64,000 nucleotides of DNA from VBOC01 sp964512655 (GCA_964512655.1 CAZEJT010000002.1:124001-188000); one strand, 5' to 3'; shown: positions 41,482-52,200, counted from the first letter of the stretch. The notes: generated by a model not told the origin, from the letters alone. Numbers and translations: made by a program.

Positions 41482-43722
41482 TTATCCGGCGGGGAGCCGG
41501 ATCGTAAAGGAGGTACCCTCACCCTGAACGCTCTCGGCGGCGATGCTGCCGTGATGCGCCTCGACAATCCACTGTGCAAACGCGAGCCCGAGTCCCGCAC
41601 CCGTCGACGGCCTCTTTCCCCCGCGGCCCCTGTAGAATGGATCGAAGATCCGGGGAAGCTCGTCTGAAGGAATCCCTTCCCCGCTGTCAGAATATCGGAT
41701 CACCGCGTCGTTTCCCTCGAGAGCGCAGCCGATCTGGATCCGTCCCTCCTCGGGAGTGTGCTTGAGGGAATTATCGAGCAGGTTAAAGAGGAGCTGGCGG
41801 ATTCTGTCCGAATCGCACGAAACCGTTACCTCCTCCGCGGGAAGGAGTACAACGGCGATGCACTTTTCACGCGATAGGAGCACGGCTTCGGCGTAAAAGT
41901 CCTTCAGCAGTTTCCGGAGGTCGACGGGCGTGAGGTTCAACTGAAAGGCTCCCGACTGCATCGCCCCGAGGCTCAGGAGCGTTTCCACCGTCCGGCTGAG
42001 GCCGAGGATTTCGTCGTAGGTCGACAGCACCAGCGCGCGGAGGGCGCTCTCCGGTGTTTTCAGGTTCAGGCCGTTTTCGAGCTGGTGCCGGATGATGGTC
42101 AGCGGAGTCCGGAGCTCGTGCGAGGCGAGGGTTGAAAAACTCAGAGTTTTCTGCAGAGCCGACCCCATCTTGTCCACCACTTCGCTGATCTTCTCGGCCA
42201 GCCGGTCCATCATCACCGTTGAGCCTGCGTCGATGGCGTGCGGCGCCGCAGACGCCCCTTGTGGCCCGGCGGGGCGTGAGTCGAACATGCTCCGAAACCG
42301 GGTTTCGGCCTTCGTGAGCGCCTCGATGGCGCGCTTCTGCTCGCTGATGTCATGGGCCACTCCGATCAGGCCTACAAGCGTCCCGTCGTGGTTGCGTATC
42401 TGCGAAGTGCTCAGAAGGGTCGGCACTTCAGTGCCGTCTTTTTTCTTTGCGTTCACCTCGCCCAACCACCCCCCCTCCTTAAGCGTGTGCTCGAAAATCT
42501 CCCTCCCCGCATCGGGGCGCCCGCTCAGTGAGCGGAACTGGGCCGAACGCTTCCCCAAGACCTCATCCATCGACCAACCCCCCCGGCGGAGGAACGCCGA
42601 ATTCACGAAGACCAGCCGGTCTTCCAGGTCAGTGATCGAAATGAACTCGCTCGTGCTCTCGACGGCGTGGGCGAAGATACGTATGCGGTCCTCGGCGCGT
42701 TTGCGGTCCGAAATGTCGCGCGCCACCACGAGAAAACCGGCCACCCCTTCGTCGGATCGCAGGGGCGCGAACGAAAAGCTGACGGAGACAAACCCTCCTT
42801 CTTTCCGGATGAGAGCGGAATCGAAGGAGGTCGCCCCCGCCTCCCCCCGGACTGCCTTCTCGCGGTATTCAAGAAGAGGGGCCTCCGCCGGGAGAAGCTC
42901 GGCAACCGAATGTCCGATCAGCTCGCCCTCATTGTAGCCGAGAAGCGGACCCACCGGTCCGCCGATAACCTGGATCCGCAGCGCTTCGTCGGTCGTGAAG
43001 AGAAGATCCTTCATGGCGCTCAACACGCTCCTGAGGATATCGTAGGGTGTCTGGACGATGACCCTGTGCCGGAATACAAGATAGACGGCCAGCGTCAACG
43101 CAACCGTCGAGGAGCAAAAATACCCCACCCCGTTCCCCCGGAAGATGAGCGAGGTGAGAGATCCTGTGAAGGGTCCGGGGAGTATGAGCAGGAGGAGCAC
43201 AAATCCGCTGAACAGGAGGTTCGATTTGACCTGCCGCTCCGTGAAATTCCGCATAGCGGATGATACCATCGTCAGCCCGATGGCGAGGAAGATCGACATC
43301 CAGGTGACATAGAAGATGAAACCGCTCTCGGTGACCTCTCCCCCGGGCTGTACGGGGCCCGGAATCCAGCCGAGGAGGAGCGGCACATAGCTGATTAGCC
43401 CCGCAAGGTAAATCGCCCCGATTGCATTCCTGGACTTCAGAATCTGTTCGCGCCGCGAGAAGATGACGATGAAGTGGAGAAAGAACGAGGGAAGGAGGGC
43501 GTAGCAAAAGATCATCGCATCCTCGACCAGGGTGCGGGCGAATTCCCCTATCTCCTGCGACGCCAGAGCGCCGCATGCTCCCATCACGACGAGGCATCCG
43601 ACGCAGAATGCGAAGAACCGCGCGAGGTGGTTTGCCGGCGACCTCCAGAGCACAAGCGCCGCGAGAAGCACGTTGGCAATGGCGTATGCGGCGGCAACTG
43701 CGGTATTTGAGAGAAGGGCCAT
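41482..43722 (-). CDS. Membrane-bound PAS histidine kinase
   Basis: 746 aa from the ATG at 43722, four bases after the upstream kinase stop; a longer frame would overlap that gene. About seven N-terminal TM helices (to residue ~225) resemble the 7TM sensor region of some kinases. Two PAS domains follow (~230-350, ending VVARDISDRKRAEDR; ~355-475, ending GVAHDISEQKRA). The HisKA box is LASHELRTPLTIIRHQLENG and the HATPase has LLFNLLDNSLKHTPEEGRIQ, DSGEGIPSDELP and TGAGLGLAFAQWIVEAH. Its catalytic half is closely similar to the kinase upstream, so the pair arose by duplication. It probably signals to the regulator at 46308. Confidence 0.92.
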   Translation of the reverse strand: MALLSNTAVAAAYAIANVLLAALVLWRSPANHLARFFAFCVGCLVVMGACGALASQEIGEFARTLVEDAMIFCYALLPSFFLHFIVIFSRREQILKSRNAIGAIYLAGLISYVPLLLGWIPGPVQPGGEVTESGFIFYVTWMSIFLAIGLTMVSSAMRNFTERQVKSNLLFSGFVLLLLILPGPFTGSLTSLIFRGNGVGYFCSSTVALTLAVYLVFRHRVIVQTPYDILRSVLSAMKDLLFTTDEALRIQVIGGPVGPLLGYNEGELIGHSVAELLPAEAPLLEYREKAVRGEAGATSFDSALIRKEGGFVSVSFSFAPLRSDEGVAGFLVVARDISDRKRAEDRIRIFAHAVESTSEFISITDLEDRLVFVNSAFLRRGGWSMDEVLGKRSAQFRSLSGRPDAGREIFEHTLKEGGWLGEVNAKKKDGTEVPTLLSTSQIRNHDGTLVGLIGVAHDISEQKRAIEALTKAETRFRSMFDSRPAGPQGASAAPHAIDAGSTVMMDRLAEKISEVVDKMGSALQKTLSFSTLASHELRTPLTIIRHQLENGLNLKTPESALRALVLSTYDEILGLSRTVETLLSLGAMQSGAFQLNLTPVDLRKLLKDFYAEAVLLSREKCIAVVLLPAEEVTVSCDSDRIRQLLFNLLDNSLKHTPEEGRIQIGCALEGNDAVIRYSDSGEGIPSDELPRIFDPFYRGRGGKRPSTGAGLGLAFAQWIVEAHHGSIAAESVQGEGTSFTIRLPAG

Positions 43723-43726
43723 TGGC

Positions 43727-46321
43727 TTATGAGACGCTGCGCCGGATAGGAAGCCGGACTTCAAACATGGTGCTTTCTCCGGGCGTGCTTTGCACATCGA
43801 CCGTGCCGTGGTGACTCTCGACAATCCACTTCACAAGAGCAAGGCCCAGGCCGGTCCCTTTCTGTGCGGCATCATCGGGCTCTCCGCTTCTGAACGGGTC
43901 GAAGATGCGGGGAAGCACCTCCGGAGCGATAGCCGCGCCGGTGTTGGCGATCCGGAAGAGCACGTCGGTTCCTTCGATGTCGTGGCTCAGGCAGATCCGG
44001 CCCTTCATGGGAGTGTACTTGATGGCATTATCGAGAAGGTTGAGGAGGACCTGACGGAGCTGTCCGGGATCGGCGTGGATGGACACCTGCGGTCCTTTGC
44101 GGAGATTCACCTCGATCTTCTTGTCGCGGGCAAGGACGAGCCCCTCCCTGTAGATCTCTTTCAGGAGGCTGGAGAACTCCACATCCCTCATCTCGAGGCG
44201 CATAGAGCCCGCCTGCATCCTGCTCAGGCTCAGGAGAACGTCGACGACATGGCTGAGGTGCAGGATTTCATCGTACGTGGCGCTCAACGTTTTCCTGAGC
44301 GCGGCCGCAGAGAGATCGGGCCTGAGTGAATTCTCAAGCTGGCTGCGCAGAATTGTCAGCGGGGTCCGCAGCTGGTGCGAAGCAAGCGAGGAAAAACTGA
44401 GCGTCCGCTGCGCCCTCGTGCGAAGCGTCCCCACGACGTCGCTGATATCCCGCGCGAGGTCGTGCTTCCGTTTGGCGGGGTCGGTCTGCACCGCATCGCT
44501 CGTCTTCGCGGGCTGCTCCGTCCGGTCAGCCCCCACCTCGAAGAGCTTTTCGATGCTGCGTGCGGCGTCCCACAGGACTTCTTCGGCCTTTGTGATGTCG
44601 CTGATGTCCCTCGCCACTCCAATCAGACCGAGCACTTTCCCTGAGGCGTCCCTGATCGGGGAGGTGCTCAGGTAGATGGGGAATTCCGTTCCGTCTCGCT
44701 TGACGTTGACGAGCTCGCCCGCCCAGCCCTGCGACCGGCTGTGCTCGAAAATCTGGGCTGCGATTTCGGGCGGAGTGCGCTGCGGACGCAGAACCACCGG
44801 GTCCAATCCGAGGACCTCCTCTGCTGCGTAGCCGTAGGTCGAGAGAAATGCCTTGTTGGCAAAGATGATGCGGCTGTCGAGATTTGTGATGGTAATCATC
44901 TCGGTGGTGCTTTCGAGGGCCTGGGCCAACAGCCGGATCTGCTCCTCGGCCCGCTTTCGCTCGGTGATATCGATGATTGACACGAGGATTCGCGAGTACG
45001 ACTCTTCGCTACCGGGCGCTACGGACCACTTCAGGTAGATATTGATCCGCCTCCCGTCGAGCGTGGTATTGATATCCTCGCTCTCGAAGACCTTCGACCC
45101 TTTTGCGATGGCGATCAGTTCCTCGCGGAAGACCGAGTGGGATTCCGGGCTCAGTACCGTGCCGAGTCCCGCAAGGAAATCCGATTTGCTGCCCGCCCCG
45201 TACGTCCGGAGGGTTGCCTGGTTCACGTCCATCACCCTCACGACGGAGGCGCACTCGTCGACGGCCTCGGGATGTGATTCAAAGTATTCCCTGAAGTCGC
45301 TGACACCCTTCGCCCTCGCGGCGTCGATCGTCCGCTTCGCCTCCGAGAAGTCCTCTTCCCAGAGCGAAATCGGTGAGTTTTCGAAGAACACCTTGTACCG
45401 CTCCCGGCTCCTGCAGAGATCCTCTTCGGCCCTTTTGCGGTCGGTGATATCGGTCGAGATCCCGCAGATCCCGTATGCCTCGCCCGAGGCATTGAACAGA
45501 GGTACCTTGAGCGAGATGTAGGTGTGCACCCCGTCGTCATGGGGGGCCACCTCTTCCCGCTCGAGCGGCGCGCCCATGCGCAGCACCTGAAGATCGTTCG
45601 CGCGGAATTGATGGGCATTTACGGTGGGGAATATATCGAGGTCGGTCTTGCCGATGATGGATGCCTTCGATATGTGGAAGATCTCGACAAACCGTTTGTT
45701 GATCAGGAGGTACCTCCCCTTCACGTCTTTCACGTAAATGACCGCCGTGGAGCTGTCGATGATTCCCTGAATGAGGCCCTGGGTCTCCGCCAGCTTCGCC
45801 TCTGCGTCTTTCCGCAGTCTGATGTCGCGAACGAGATTTCTGTACTCGACGACGGACCCGTCGGGAGCGCGCAGGAACCGGGTCGACTGCTCCACCCATA
45901 CGGCCGTTCCATCCTTCTTCAGAACCCGGAATTCGCACGTTGTGTCGGCCGTTCCGTCCGCCGTCCGGTCGGCGTAAAATCGGATAAGCCTGCGCCGGTC
46001 CTCCGGGGCGATGAGCCGTACATATGACCTGCCGACCAGTTCCTCCTCCTTGTATCCGCTCCCCTGGTAGAGGTTGGGACTTCCATAAACCAGCCTGCCG
46101 CAGCCATCGGTTATATAATAGATCTCGCCGATATTCTCCACGAGGTTGCGGAACAGCTCAAGGCTCCGCAAGAGCTTGTCCTCCGTCCGGGCGCGCTCGC
46201 ATATCTCACGGCCCAGGGCTTCGTTTGCCGCCTCGAGCCCGGTCGTGCGCTCGCGGACCCGCCGCTCGAGCTCGTCAAGGGTTTCCTGCATGTAATGGGG
46301 GGCGTCGCTATTCATCGACAA
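43727..46321 (-). CDS. Soluble multi-PAS histidine kinase
   Basis: 864 aa without TM helices. An N-terminal coiled coil (ETLDELERRVRERTTGLEAA) is followed by four PAS domains (~55-180, ~185-300, ~305-440 and ~445-570), each closing with a DITxRKRAEE-like or DIRLRKDAE linker. The HisKA box is LASHQLRTPLTILRSQLENS; the HATPase shows LLNLLDNAIKYTPMKGRICL and GTGLGLALVKWIVESHHGT. Cytoplasmic PAS arrays usually sense redox, gas or small ligands; no ligand residue is obvious. It overlaps the response-regulator gene by 14 bases, so the two are an operon pair. Confidence 0.92.
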   Translation of the reverse strand: MSMNSDAPHYMQETLDELERRVRERTTGLEAANEALGREICERARTEDKLLRSLELFRNLVENIGEIYYITDGCGRLVYGSPNLYQGSGYKEEELVGRSYVRLIAPEDRRRLIRFYADRTADGTADTTCEFRVLKKDGTAVWVEQSTRFLRAPDGSVVEYRNLVRDIRLRKDAEAKLAETQGLIQGIIDSSTAVIYVKDVKGRYLLINKRFVEIFHISKASIIGKTDLDIFPTVNAHQFRANDLQVLRMGAPLEREEVAPHDDGVHTYISLKVPLFNASGEAYGICGISTDITDRKRAEEDLCRSRERYKVFFENSPISLWEEDFSEAKRTIDAARAKGVSDFREYFESHPEAVDECASVVRVMDVNQATLRTYGAGSKSDFLAGLGTVLSPESHSVFREELIAIAKGSKVFESEDINTTLDGRRINIYLKWSVAPGSEESYSRILVSIIDITERKRAEEQIRLLAQALESTTEMITITNLDSRIIFANKAFLSTYGYAAEEVLGLDPVVLRPQRTPPEIAAQIFEHSRSQGWAGELVNVKRDGTEFPIYLSTSPIRDASGKVLGLIGVARDISDITKAEEVLWDAARSIEKLFEVGADRTEQPAKTSDAVQTDPAKRKHDLARDISDVVGTLRTRAQRTLSFSSLASHQLRTPLTILRSQLENSLRPDLSAAALRKTLSATYDEILHLSHVVDVLLSLSRMQAGSMRLEMRDVEFSSLLKEIYREGLVLARDKKIEVNLRKGPQVSIHADPGQLRQVLLNLLDNAIKYTPMKGRICLSHDIEGTDVLFRIANTGAAIAPEVLPRIFDPFRSGEPDDAAQKGTGLGLALVKWIVESHHGTVDVQSTPGESTMFEVRLPIRRSVS

Positions 46322-46979
46322 GGATGAACCCCTCTCCGTGCATCGTGTGGATGAGCTTTTTCGAGAATCCCTTGTCCACGGCCTGCCTCAGGTAACTCAC
46401 GTAGACGTCGACAATGTTGGTGCCTGTATCGAACTGATATCCCCAGACCTGCTCGATCAGCCGCTTGCGGGTCAGAATCTGGTTCTTGTTCCTGAGAAGA
46501 AACTCGAGAAGTGAAAACTCCTTGTCGCTCAACGAGATCTTTTCACCGGCGCGCTCAACGGTTCGCTTCACCACATCCATCGTCAAGTCAGCCGCCTGCA
46601 GGATGCTCGTCCGCGAGAACCCGGAGCGGCGGAGCACTGCTTCGATCCTCGCGAGCAGCTCACCCGAGTCGAAGGGCTTTACCAGATAGTCGTCGGCCCC
46701 GAGCTGGAGCCCCTTGATCCGGTTTTCAACCCCGTCGACGGCGGTGAGGATAAGGACCGGAGTGGCGTACGAAGCGGCTCGGAGGTCGCGCAGAACCTCG
46801 AGGCCGGATTTTTTCGGAAGGTTGAGATCTAGCACGATGATATGGTACTCGCCCTGACGGGCTCTCTCTTCGGCGGCGATGCCGTTAGCGGCGACATCGA
46901 CGCTGTTCCCGGCCCGCTCCAACTGCTGCTTTATCGATTTCGCGAGCTTCTTTTCGTCTTCAACGAGAAGGATTCGAAT
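46308..46979 (-). CDS. OmpR/PhoB-type response regulator, probable ATT start codon
   Basis: 223 aa when begun at the ATT at 46979-46977 (minus strand). A receiver domain needs the first strand, and the frame from there reads IRILLVEDEKKLAKSIKQQL, normally MRILLVEDE. A GGGGAG ribosome-binding site lies seven bases before the ATT. The first conventional start in frame (TTG, 46922) would delete the acidic pocket (Glu7, Asp8), so it is unlikely. Asp51 (IIVLDLNLPKKSG) is the phosphoacceptor and Lys101 (YLVKPF) is conserved. The winged helix spans ~128-222 (DKEFSLLEFLLRNKNQILTR, RLIEQVWGYQF). It is the partner of the two kinases downstream. Confidence 0.88.
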   Translation of the reverse strand: MRILLVEDEKKLAKSIKQQLERAGNSVDVAANGIAAEERARQGEYHIIVLDLNLPKKSGLEVLRDLRAASYATPVLILTAVDGVENRIKGLQLGADDYLVKPFDSGELLARIEAVLRRSGFSRTSILQAADLTMDVVKRTVERAGEKISLSDKEFSLLEFLLRNKNQILTRKRLIEQVWGYQFDTGTNIVDVYVSYLRQAVDKGFSKKLIHTMHGEGFILVDE

Positions 46980-47004
46980 CGACCGTCTCCCCAGGCTTCA
47001 TGAT

Positions 47005-47613
47005 TCACACTCGATTGCGCGAAAACGATTCGCGCAGCTCGGCAACATGGAGTGCGATGGCCTCCCTCGCCTCGGCGGCATCCGCCGCGAGCGCGAAATA
47101 GGCCCTGCCCTCCACGATTCCCTTCAGCCTCATCTCGCGGAGGGCGGCGATGGCGGAATTGGCGGCGGCCAGAGCGCGCTTGCAATACGCGATGTTGGCT
47201 CCCGCCTCCTCGGTGTCGCTCCCGAACGAAGCTCCGCGGACTATTGTCGCGGGAGCGATCATCGCATTCGACACAAAGTCCACGACTGCGGAATCGGCCC
47301 CGGATCCGGATTGTGGTCTCTCGGCAATCGACTCGACCACCCGGAGCGCGTTCACCGCGAACTCCTGCGCGATCCGCCAGGCCGGAAGAGTCTCGCACTT
47401 CCACTCCTCCCCCTCATCCGGATCCTCGTCGTCCACCCCCGCGCTCCCCCGCTCACCTTCGGTCATCTCGCGGATGAGCCATGCCCAGCCGCTCGCATCC
47501 GGGGGCGAGTGCTCGCGGAGGAGAAGTTCCAGGGCGCGCTCGACCTTCTTGTCACGCTCAAGCATGAAGTCCTCCCATCGAAACTCATCCCATATCTCCC
47601 GTCCCTCAATCAT
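47005..47613 (-). CDS. Hypothetical protein
   Basis: 202 aa, acidic, no signal peptide and no TM helix. An N-terminal half is rich in charged residues (DDEDPDEGEEWKCETLPAWR), the C-terminal half is helical and Ala-rich (AANSAIAALREMRLKGIVEG, LAADAAEAREAIALHVAELR). No family is recognised. The helical half could be a four-helix bundle. It ends 25 bases before the start of the response regulator and might be the first gene of that operon. The frame has the same GC-rich codon pattern as its neighbours, which supports it being real. Confidence 0.6.
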   Translation of the reverse strand: MIEGREIWDEFRWEDFMLERDKKVERALELLLREHSPPDASGWAWLIREMTEGERGSAGVDDEDPDEGEEWKCETLPAWRIAQEFAVNALRVVESIAERPQSGSGADSAVVDFVSNAMIAPATIVRGASFGSDTEEAGANIAYCKRALAAANSAIAALREMRLKGIVEGRAYFALAADAAEAREAIALHVAELRESFSRNRV

Positions 47614-47637
47614 GCCACCGGCACCATTCTCTTCCTT

Positions 47638-48207
47638 TTATGAACGCCGCCGTGAGATGGCCGACCATCGGTGCGTAACGATCAGCGCCCCGCCAAGCTT
47701 CAGCACATCCCACCAGGAAAAAATCAGAAATCCGTTGATGACCGCGTCCCTCACATTGTGATAATACAGAAGCCCCAGCTGCAGAGTGCCGAAACCGAAA
47801 ATCAGGACGAGTCCGCAGATCATTCCGGCCGCCACCCCGACGATGCTCCTGCTGCGATGGGCGATTGCTCCTACGATGAAGGCCGCGATTGGAAAGCTCA
47901 GGAGGTAGCCCCCCGTCGGGCCCGCAAGGTGCGCGAATCCCGCGCCCCAGTGGGAGAAGACGGGAAGACCGGCCGCGCCGGCGGCGAGATAGAGCGCCTG
48001 GCTGATCGCGCCGTTCCGCTTCCCCAGGATGCTTCCGGAGAGGAGAACAAAAAAGGTCTGGAGGGTATACGGGACTGGCAGGTGCGGCAGCTCGATCTGG
48101 GCGCCGATCGCCGTTCCCGCCGCAAACCCGGCGATGAGCAGGATCTGAACCGCGGCGGATTGGCGGGCGGCCAGCGGCGAGCTGAGTGTTCCGGCTTGAA
48201 GTTGCAT
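47638..48207 (-). CDS. bioY: Biotin transporter substrate-binding subunit BioY
   Basis: 189 aa from the ATG at 48207, preceded by GAGAGG; the longer frame would overlap the hydrolase gene. Six TM helices. Family motifs: GAQIELPHLPVPYTLQTFFV, LLSGSILGKRNGAISQALYL, AAGAAGLPVF, and HLAGPTGGYLLSFPIAAFIV. BioY is the S-component of an ECF-type biotin importer; no ATPase or T-component is adjacent, and BioY can work with shared modules. No biotin-specific operator is seen. It starts 8 bases after the hydrolase gene. Confidence 0.93.
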   Translation of the reverse strand: MQLQAGTLSSPLAARQSAAVQILLIAGFAAGTAIGAQIELPHLPVPYTLQTFFVLLSGSILGKRNGAISQALYLAAGAAGLPVFSHWGAGFAHLAGPTGGYLLSFPIAAFIVGAIAHRSRSIVGVAAGMICGLVLIFGFGTLQLGLLYYHNVRDAVINGFLIFSWWDVLKLGGALIVTHRWSAISRRRS

Positions 48208-48215
48208 GAGACCTC

Positions 48216-49073
48216 TCACGAAATGTGGTTGTGCAGCCAGTCGGCCGTTAGTTGAGTGATCGCGTCGAGCGTTGTGTACGAGTCTTCTGCGGCCGTTGCC
48301 GCATTGTAGAGGTGCCCCACCCCCTCGAGCATCAGGAGTTCCGCCCCGGATCCTCGTGCCAAAGCGTAGAGCGCTTCGGCCTCGCGGAGCGGCACCGTAA
48401 CATCGGCCTTTCCGTGGACAATCAACCACGGCATTCGGATGTTGCGCGCCGCATCCGCGACGCTCAGCCTCGCGGCGTTTTGCTCGAGATCATTCAGCAG
48501 GTTGATGCCGAGCCGCAGCGGCGATGCCGTCGTGTCGCGCGACAAAGGGAGAAACCCCGATTCCCGCCACCGCTTTTTCTGGTGGTCGGTCCACCTGTCG
48601 AACGTCGAAACTGACGACCAAGTCACAAGCGCCGCAATCCGTGTATCAGCGGCCGCGTGAATGATGGAGACGCCTCCGCCCCGTGAATGACCGAGGAGGA
48701 CGACGGTCCGGTGGTCGATCACTCCCTGCCCTACCCGGCCCGCTTCAACTGCATCCACCACCTGAGCGAGGTCGTCGATCTCGCGTGAAAACGTGTTCGC
48801 AGAAAACCGCCCGAACTCGGTGATGCGTGAGTCATCCCCCCTGACCCCGTTGTTCGAAAAATTGAATGTAATCGATGCGAATCCCAGCCCGGCAAGCTTC
48901 TCTGCGACGCGGGGGAAAAACCCCCACTCCTTGAACGCCATGAAGCTGTGGCAGATGATTACGGCGGGTTTCTTCGAGTCTCCGTCATCCGCGAAACGAA
49001 GGTCGCCCCGGACCGGATCGTTCGGACGGTTCCTCAGCTCGAACGACTCGCGGGCGAGGAGTGACTCAACCAT
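48216..49073 (-). CDS. Alpha/beta hydrolase
   Basis: 285 aa. The fold is visible from AVIICHSFMAFKEWGFFPRV (oxyanion strand) through the nucleophile elbow VVLLGHSRGGGVSI (Ser). The acid is in LIVHGKADVTVPL (Asp) and the base in LEGVGHLYN (His). No signal peptide, so it is cytoplasmic. Members of this group are esterases or acyl-hydrolases of unknown substrate. It is directly upstream of bioY, but a biotin-related role (for example BioH-like ester cleavage) is only a guess from position. Confidence 0.88.
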   Translation of the reverse strand: MVESLLARESFELRNRPNDPVRGDLRFADDGDSKKPAVIICHSFMAFKEWGFFPRVAEKLAGLGFASITFNFSNNGVRGDDSRITEFGRFSANTFSREIDDLAQVVDAVEAGRVGQGVIDHRTVVLLGHSRGGGVSIIHAAADTRIAALVTWSSVSTFDRWTDHQKKRWRESGFLPLSRDTTASPLRLGINLLNDLEQNAARLSVADAARNIRMPWLIVHGKADVTVPLREAEALYALARGSGAELLMLEGVGHLYNAATAAEDSYTTLDAITQLTADWLHNHIS

Positions 49074-49273
49074 TGAAGGTCATAATACGAAATCATACGT
49101 AGGTTGTCAAGGATGGCACGGTTTTCCCGGTTTCGTCCGCAAAATGAAGTATTTTTAATGGGGTGCCTCTTGAGATTCAAGGCCTCATTTTCTATATTGT
49201 CTCACTGCCGGGAAGCCAACCGCCGCCGGGCGAGGCAAGCGCCCGGGAACGACCTCCGAAACTTCCGCATAGA

Positions 49274-52200
49274 ATGAACCGACTGGTACCGCTCATCGCG
49301 GCGCTGACGCTCCTGAACGGGGCGGCCTCATCCCAAGCGACGCCGTGGCAGTGGATTAATCCGCTCCCGCAGGGGAATCTCCTGAACGGCGTCTGGATGG
49401 TCAGCGCGGAGACGACCGTCGCAGTCGGCGATCTGGGGACTGTGCTGAGGACCACCAACGGGGGGACCACATGGAATGTCGAATTCAACGCGGCGGGGAT
49501 CGAGGAACAGCTCTTTGCCGTCCAGTTTGTCTCCGGCTCCGTAGGGTGGGCCGTGGGCGAATCGGGCCGGATTCTCAAGAGCACCGACGGAGGGATCTCC
49601 TGGCTCATCCAGGACTCACCGCTCCCCTACGATCTCTATGCCCTGGATTTTGTCTCTCCCACAACCGGTTGGGCGTCCGGATTTCAGGGGACCATGCTCA
49701 AGACAACAGACGGCGGAGCAAGCTGGGCGGTCGAGAACAGCTCGACCCTCTCATCGCTTTATTCGCTCTACTTTGTCTCGGCAAATACCGGATGGGCGGT
49801 CGGTGTGAACGGGACGATTGTCAAAACAACGAACGGCGGCGCCTCGTGGGGGACCCAAACGATCGCCACGGCGCAGCCCCTCTTCTCGGTCGCTTTTACA
49901 TCTCTCCTCGTAGGGTACACGGTCGGGGCGTTCGGTCTCGTCTACCGGACCTTGAACGGCGGCTCATCGTGGTCTCCGGTGGCAAGCGGAACCGACCTCA
50001 GCCTCTTCAGCGTCCAGTTTACATCGTCCACCACCGGCTATGCCGTGGGCGAGTATGGCGGCATTATCAAGACGACCAATGGGGGCACCTCCTGGTTCGC
50101 CCAGACCAGCCAGACGTATAGCGACCTGTTTGCGGTACGCTTCGGCTCATCGACATCGGGGTGGGTCGTGGGCGATCTGGGAACCCTTCTCAAGACCACC
50201 GATGGCGGCACGACGTGGACACCAAAATCCACCGGTGTAAAGAATTCGCTCAATGCGATCTCTTTTTCCAGCGTCACGACCGGATATGCAGCTGGTGACG
50301 CGGGCACCGTCGCAACGACCACTGACGCGGGTCTTACATGGACTTCGGTCACTTCCGGCACGTACCAGAATCTCTACGGCATCGATTTCATCAACTCGAC
50401 GACCGGCTGGGTCGTCGGTGACAGCGGCAACATTCTTAAGACCTCGAACGGCGGATTCTCGTGGCTTGTCCAGCACAGCCATTCAGATCCGACTCTCTAC
50501 TCCGTCTTCATGTCAAGCCTCACTACCGGTTGGACGGTGGGCGATTTCGGCACCATCCTCAAGACCGTGAATTCCGGAGTAACCTGGCTTCCGGAAACCA
50601 CGACCACCTTCGCCTCTCTCCTGAGGATAAAATTCGCCAACGCGTCGGCCGGCTGGGCGGTGGGGTACGGCGGGACGATCGTCAGGACGACCAACGGGGG
50701 CTCCACATGGATCAATCAGGCGAGCGGAACAAGCCAGGCCCTGTACTCGCTCGAAGTCATCGACGCCAATACCGCGTATGCGGGGGGCGACTTCGGGACG
50801 ATGTTGAAGACCACCAATGGCGGCGGATCATGGGTCCCCCAGCCAACTTTCACAGACGCAACTATCTACGGCCTCTCATTTTATTCTCCGTTTATCGGCT
50901 GGGGGGTGGGGGACGACGGAACGATAGTTTCCACGACAAACGGTGGTTCTACCTGGCTGCTCCCGTATAGTCCCACCGCGAACACTCTTTACGAGGCGCA
51001 GGTCCTCAAATCCTCGACGGGGGGAGTCATCTTCGCTGCGGGAACCGGCGGGACCATCATTTGCTCGGCGATTTCACCCTTGCCGATCCGCACATGGACC
51101 GGGACCTTCGACACACTCTGGTCGAGTCCGGGCAACTGGAGCCCCGCCGGAATCCCGAACAAGGCGGACAGCGTCATTATCTCTCCTACGGCCAATAATC
51201 CTGCCATCCGCTCCGTGACGCAATTGATAGCGATCGGAGGACTTCTGGTCTCCCCGGGCGCCCGGCTCACGGTCGGTCCGGGTCTTGTCAACCTCTTGGT
51301 TAAAGGGAACGCAGTGATATCGGGAACCCTCATCGTGGAGCCTTCCGCCGCTCCGACGATCACCGTTGGCGGGAATTTCTCAACCACATTCAGCGGATCG
51401 TTCAAGCCGGGGAATTCAACGATTATTTTTACGGGTCCCGGACAGATCAGGGGTTCGTTCAACAACGTCGTCCTCGGACTGAACGCCCAGCTCCAGACCT
51501 CCGGCAACGTGAGCATCAGGAACAATCTCACGCTCCTGGCGCATCTCATCCAGCGGCCCATCGATACTCTCACGATATTCAATCCCGCGCCCGATGCCTT
51601 CCAGGGCCCGGCCTTCGTGACGGCGGGAACGATTAAAAGGGCCATCCTCCCCGGCTCAACCGACCAGTTCAGGTTTGAAAGCCCTGTTACCTATCTCCGC
51701 TTTTACCCCGTCGGGACCGCTCCCGACACTGTGGTCATGACCACTAATCCGAACACGCTTCCGGCGGGCCTCCCCGACTCTCTCTTTGCGCGCCGCACGT
51801 ATGCGATCTCAGGAATCGGAGGGAACAACTTCGAGGCAACGCTTTCGCTCCGTTACGACAGCGTGGAATCCCCTGTGGCCATCAACGATCTCTCGATGTT
51901 CCGCGACTCAAGCGGCGTCATCTTTAACCTGGGGAGCACGGACTTCCTCGACAGCGACGTGGTGGCGATCTCGCTCGACTCGGTGAGGGCTTTTTCAAAA
52001 TGGTATCTCGGGCGGTACGATTTCGTTCCGCCCCATCCCTTTGCGTTTCTCGACACTCTGACGCTCACGGATCAGGGGAACGCCTCCGGCCAGCTGATAC
52101 TCGGCGCGCAGGCGGGGGCCTCCGACGGGATCGATCAGGCATTCGGGGAATTCGAGCTCGGACCGGTGCCGGCGGCCGGGACATTCGATGCGCGGTGGCT

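Noticed and set aside
44375..44395. Degenerate kinase because the H-box reads HQLRTP rather than HELRTP
   Set aside because: The phosphoacceptor His is present and this variant is common in active kinases.
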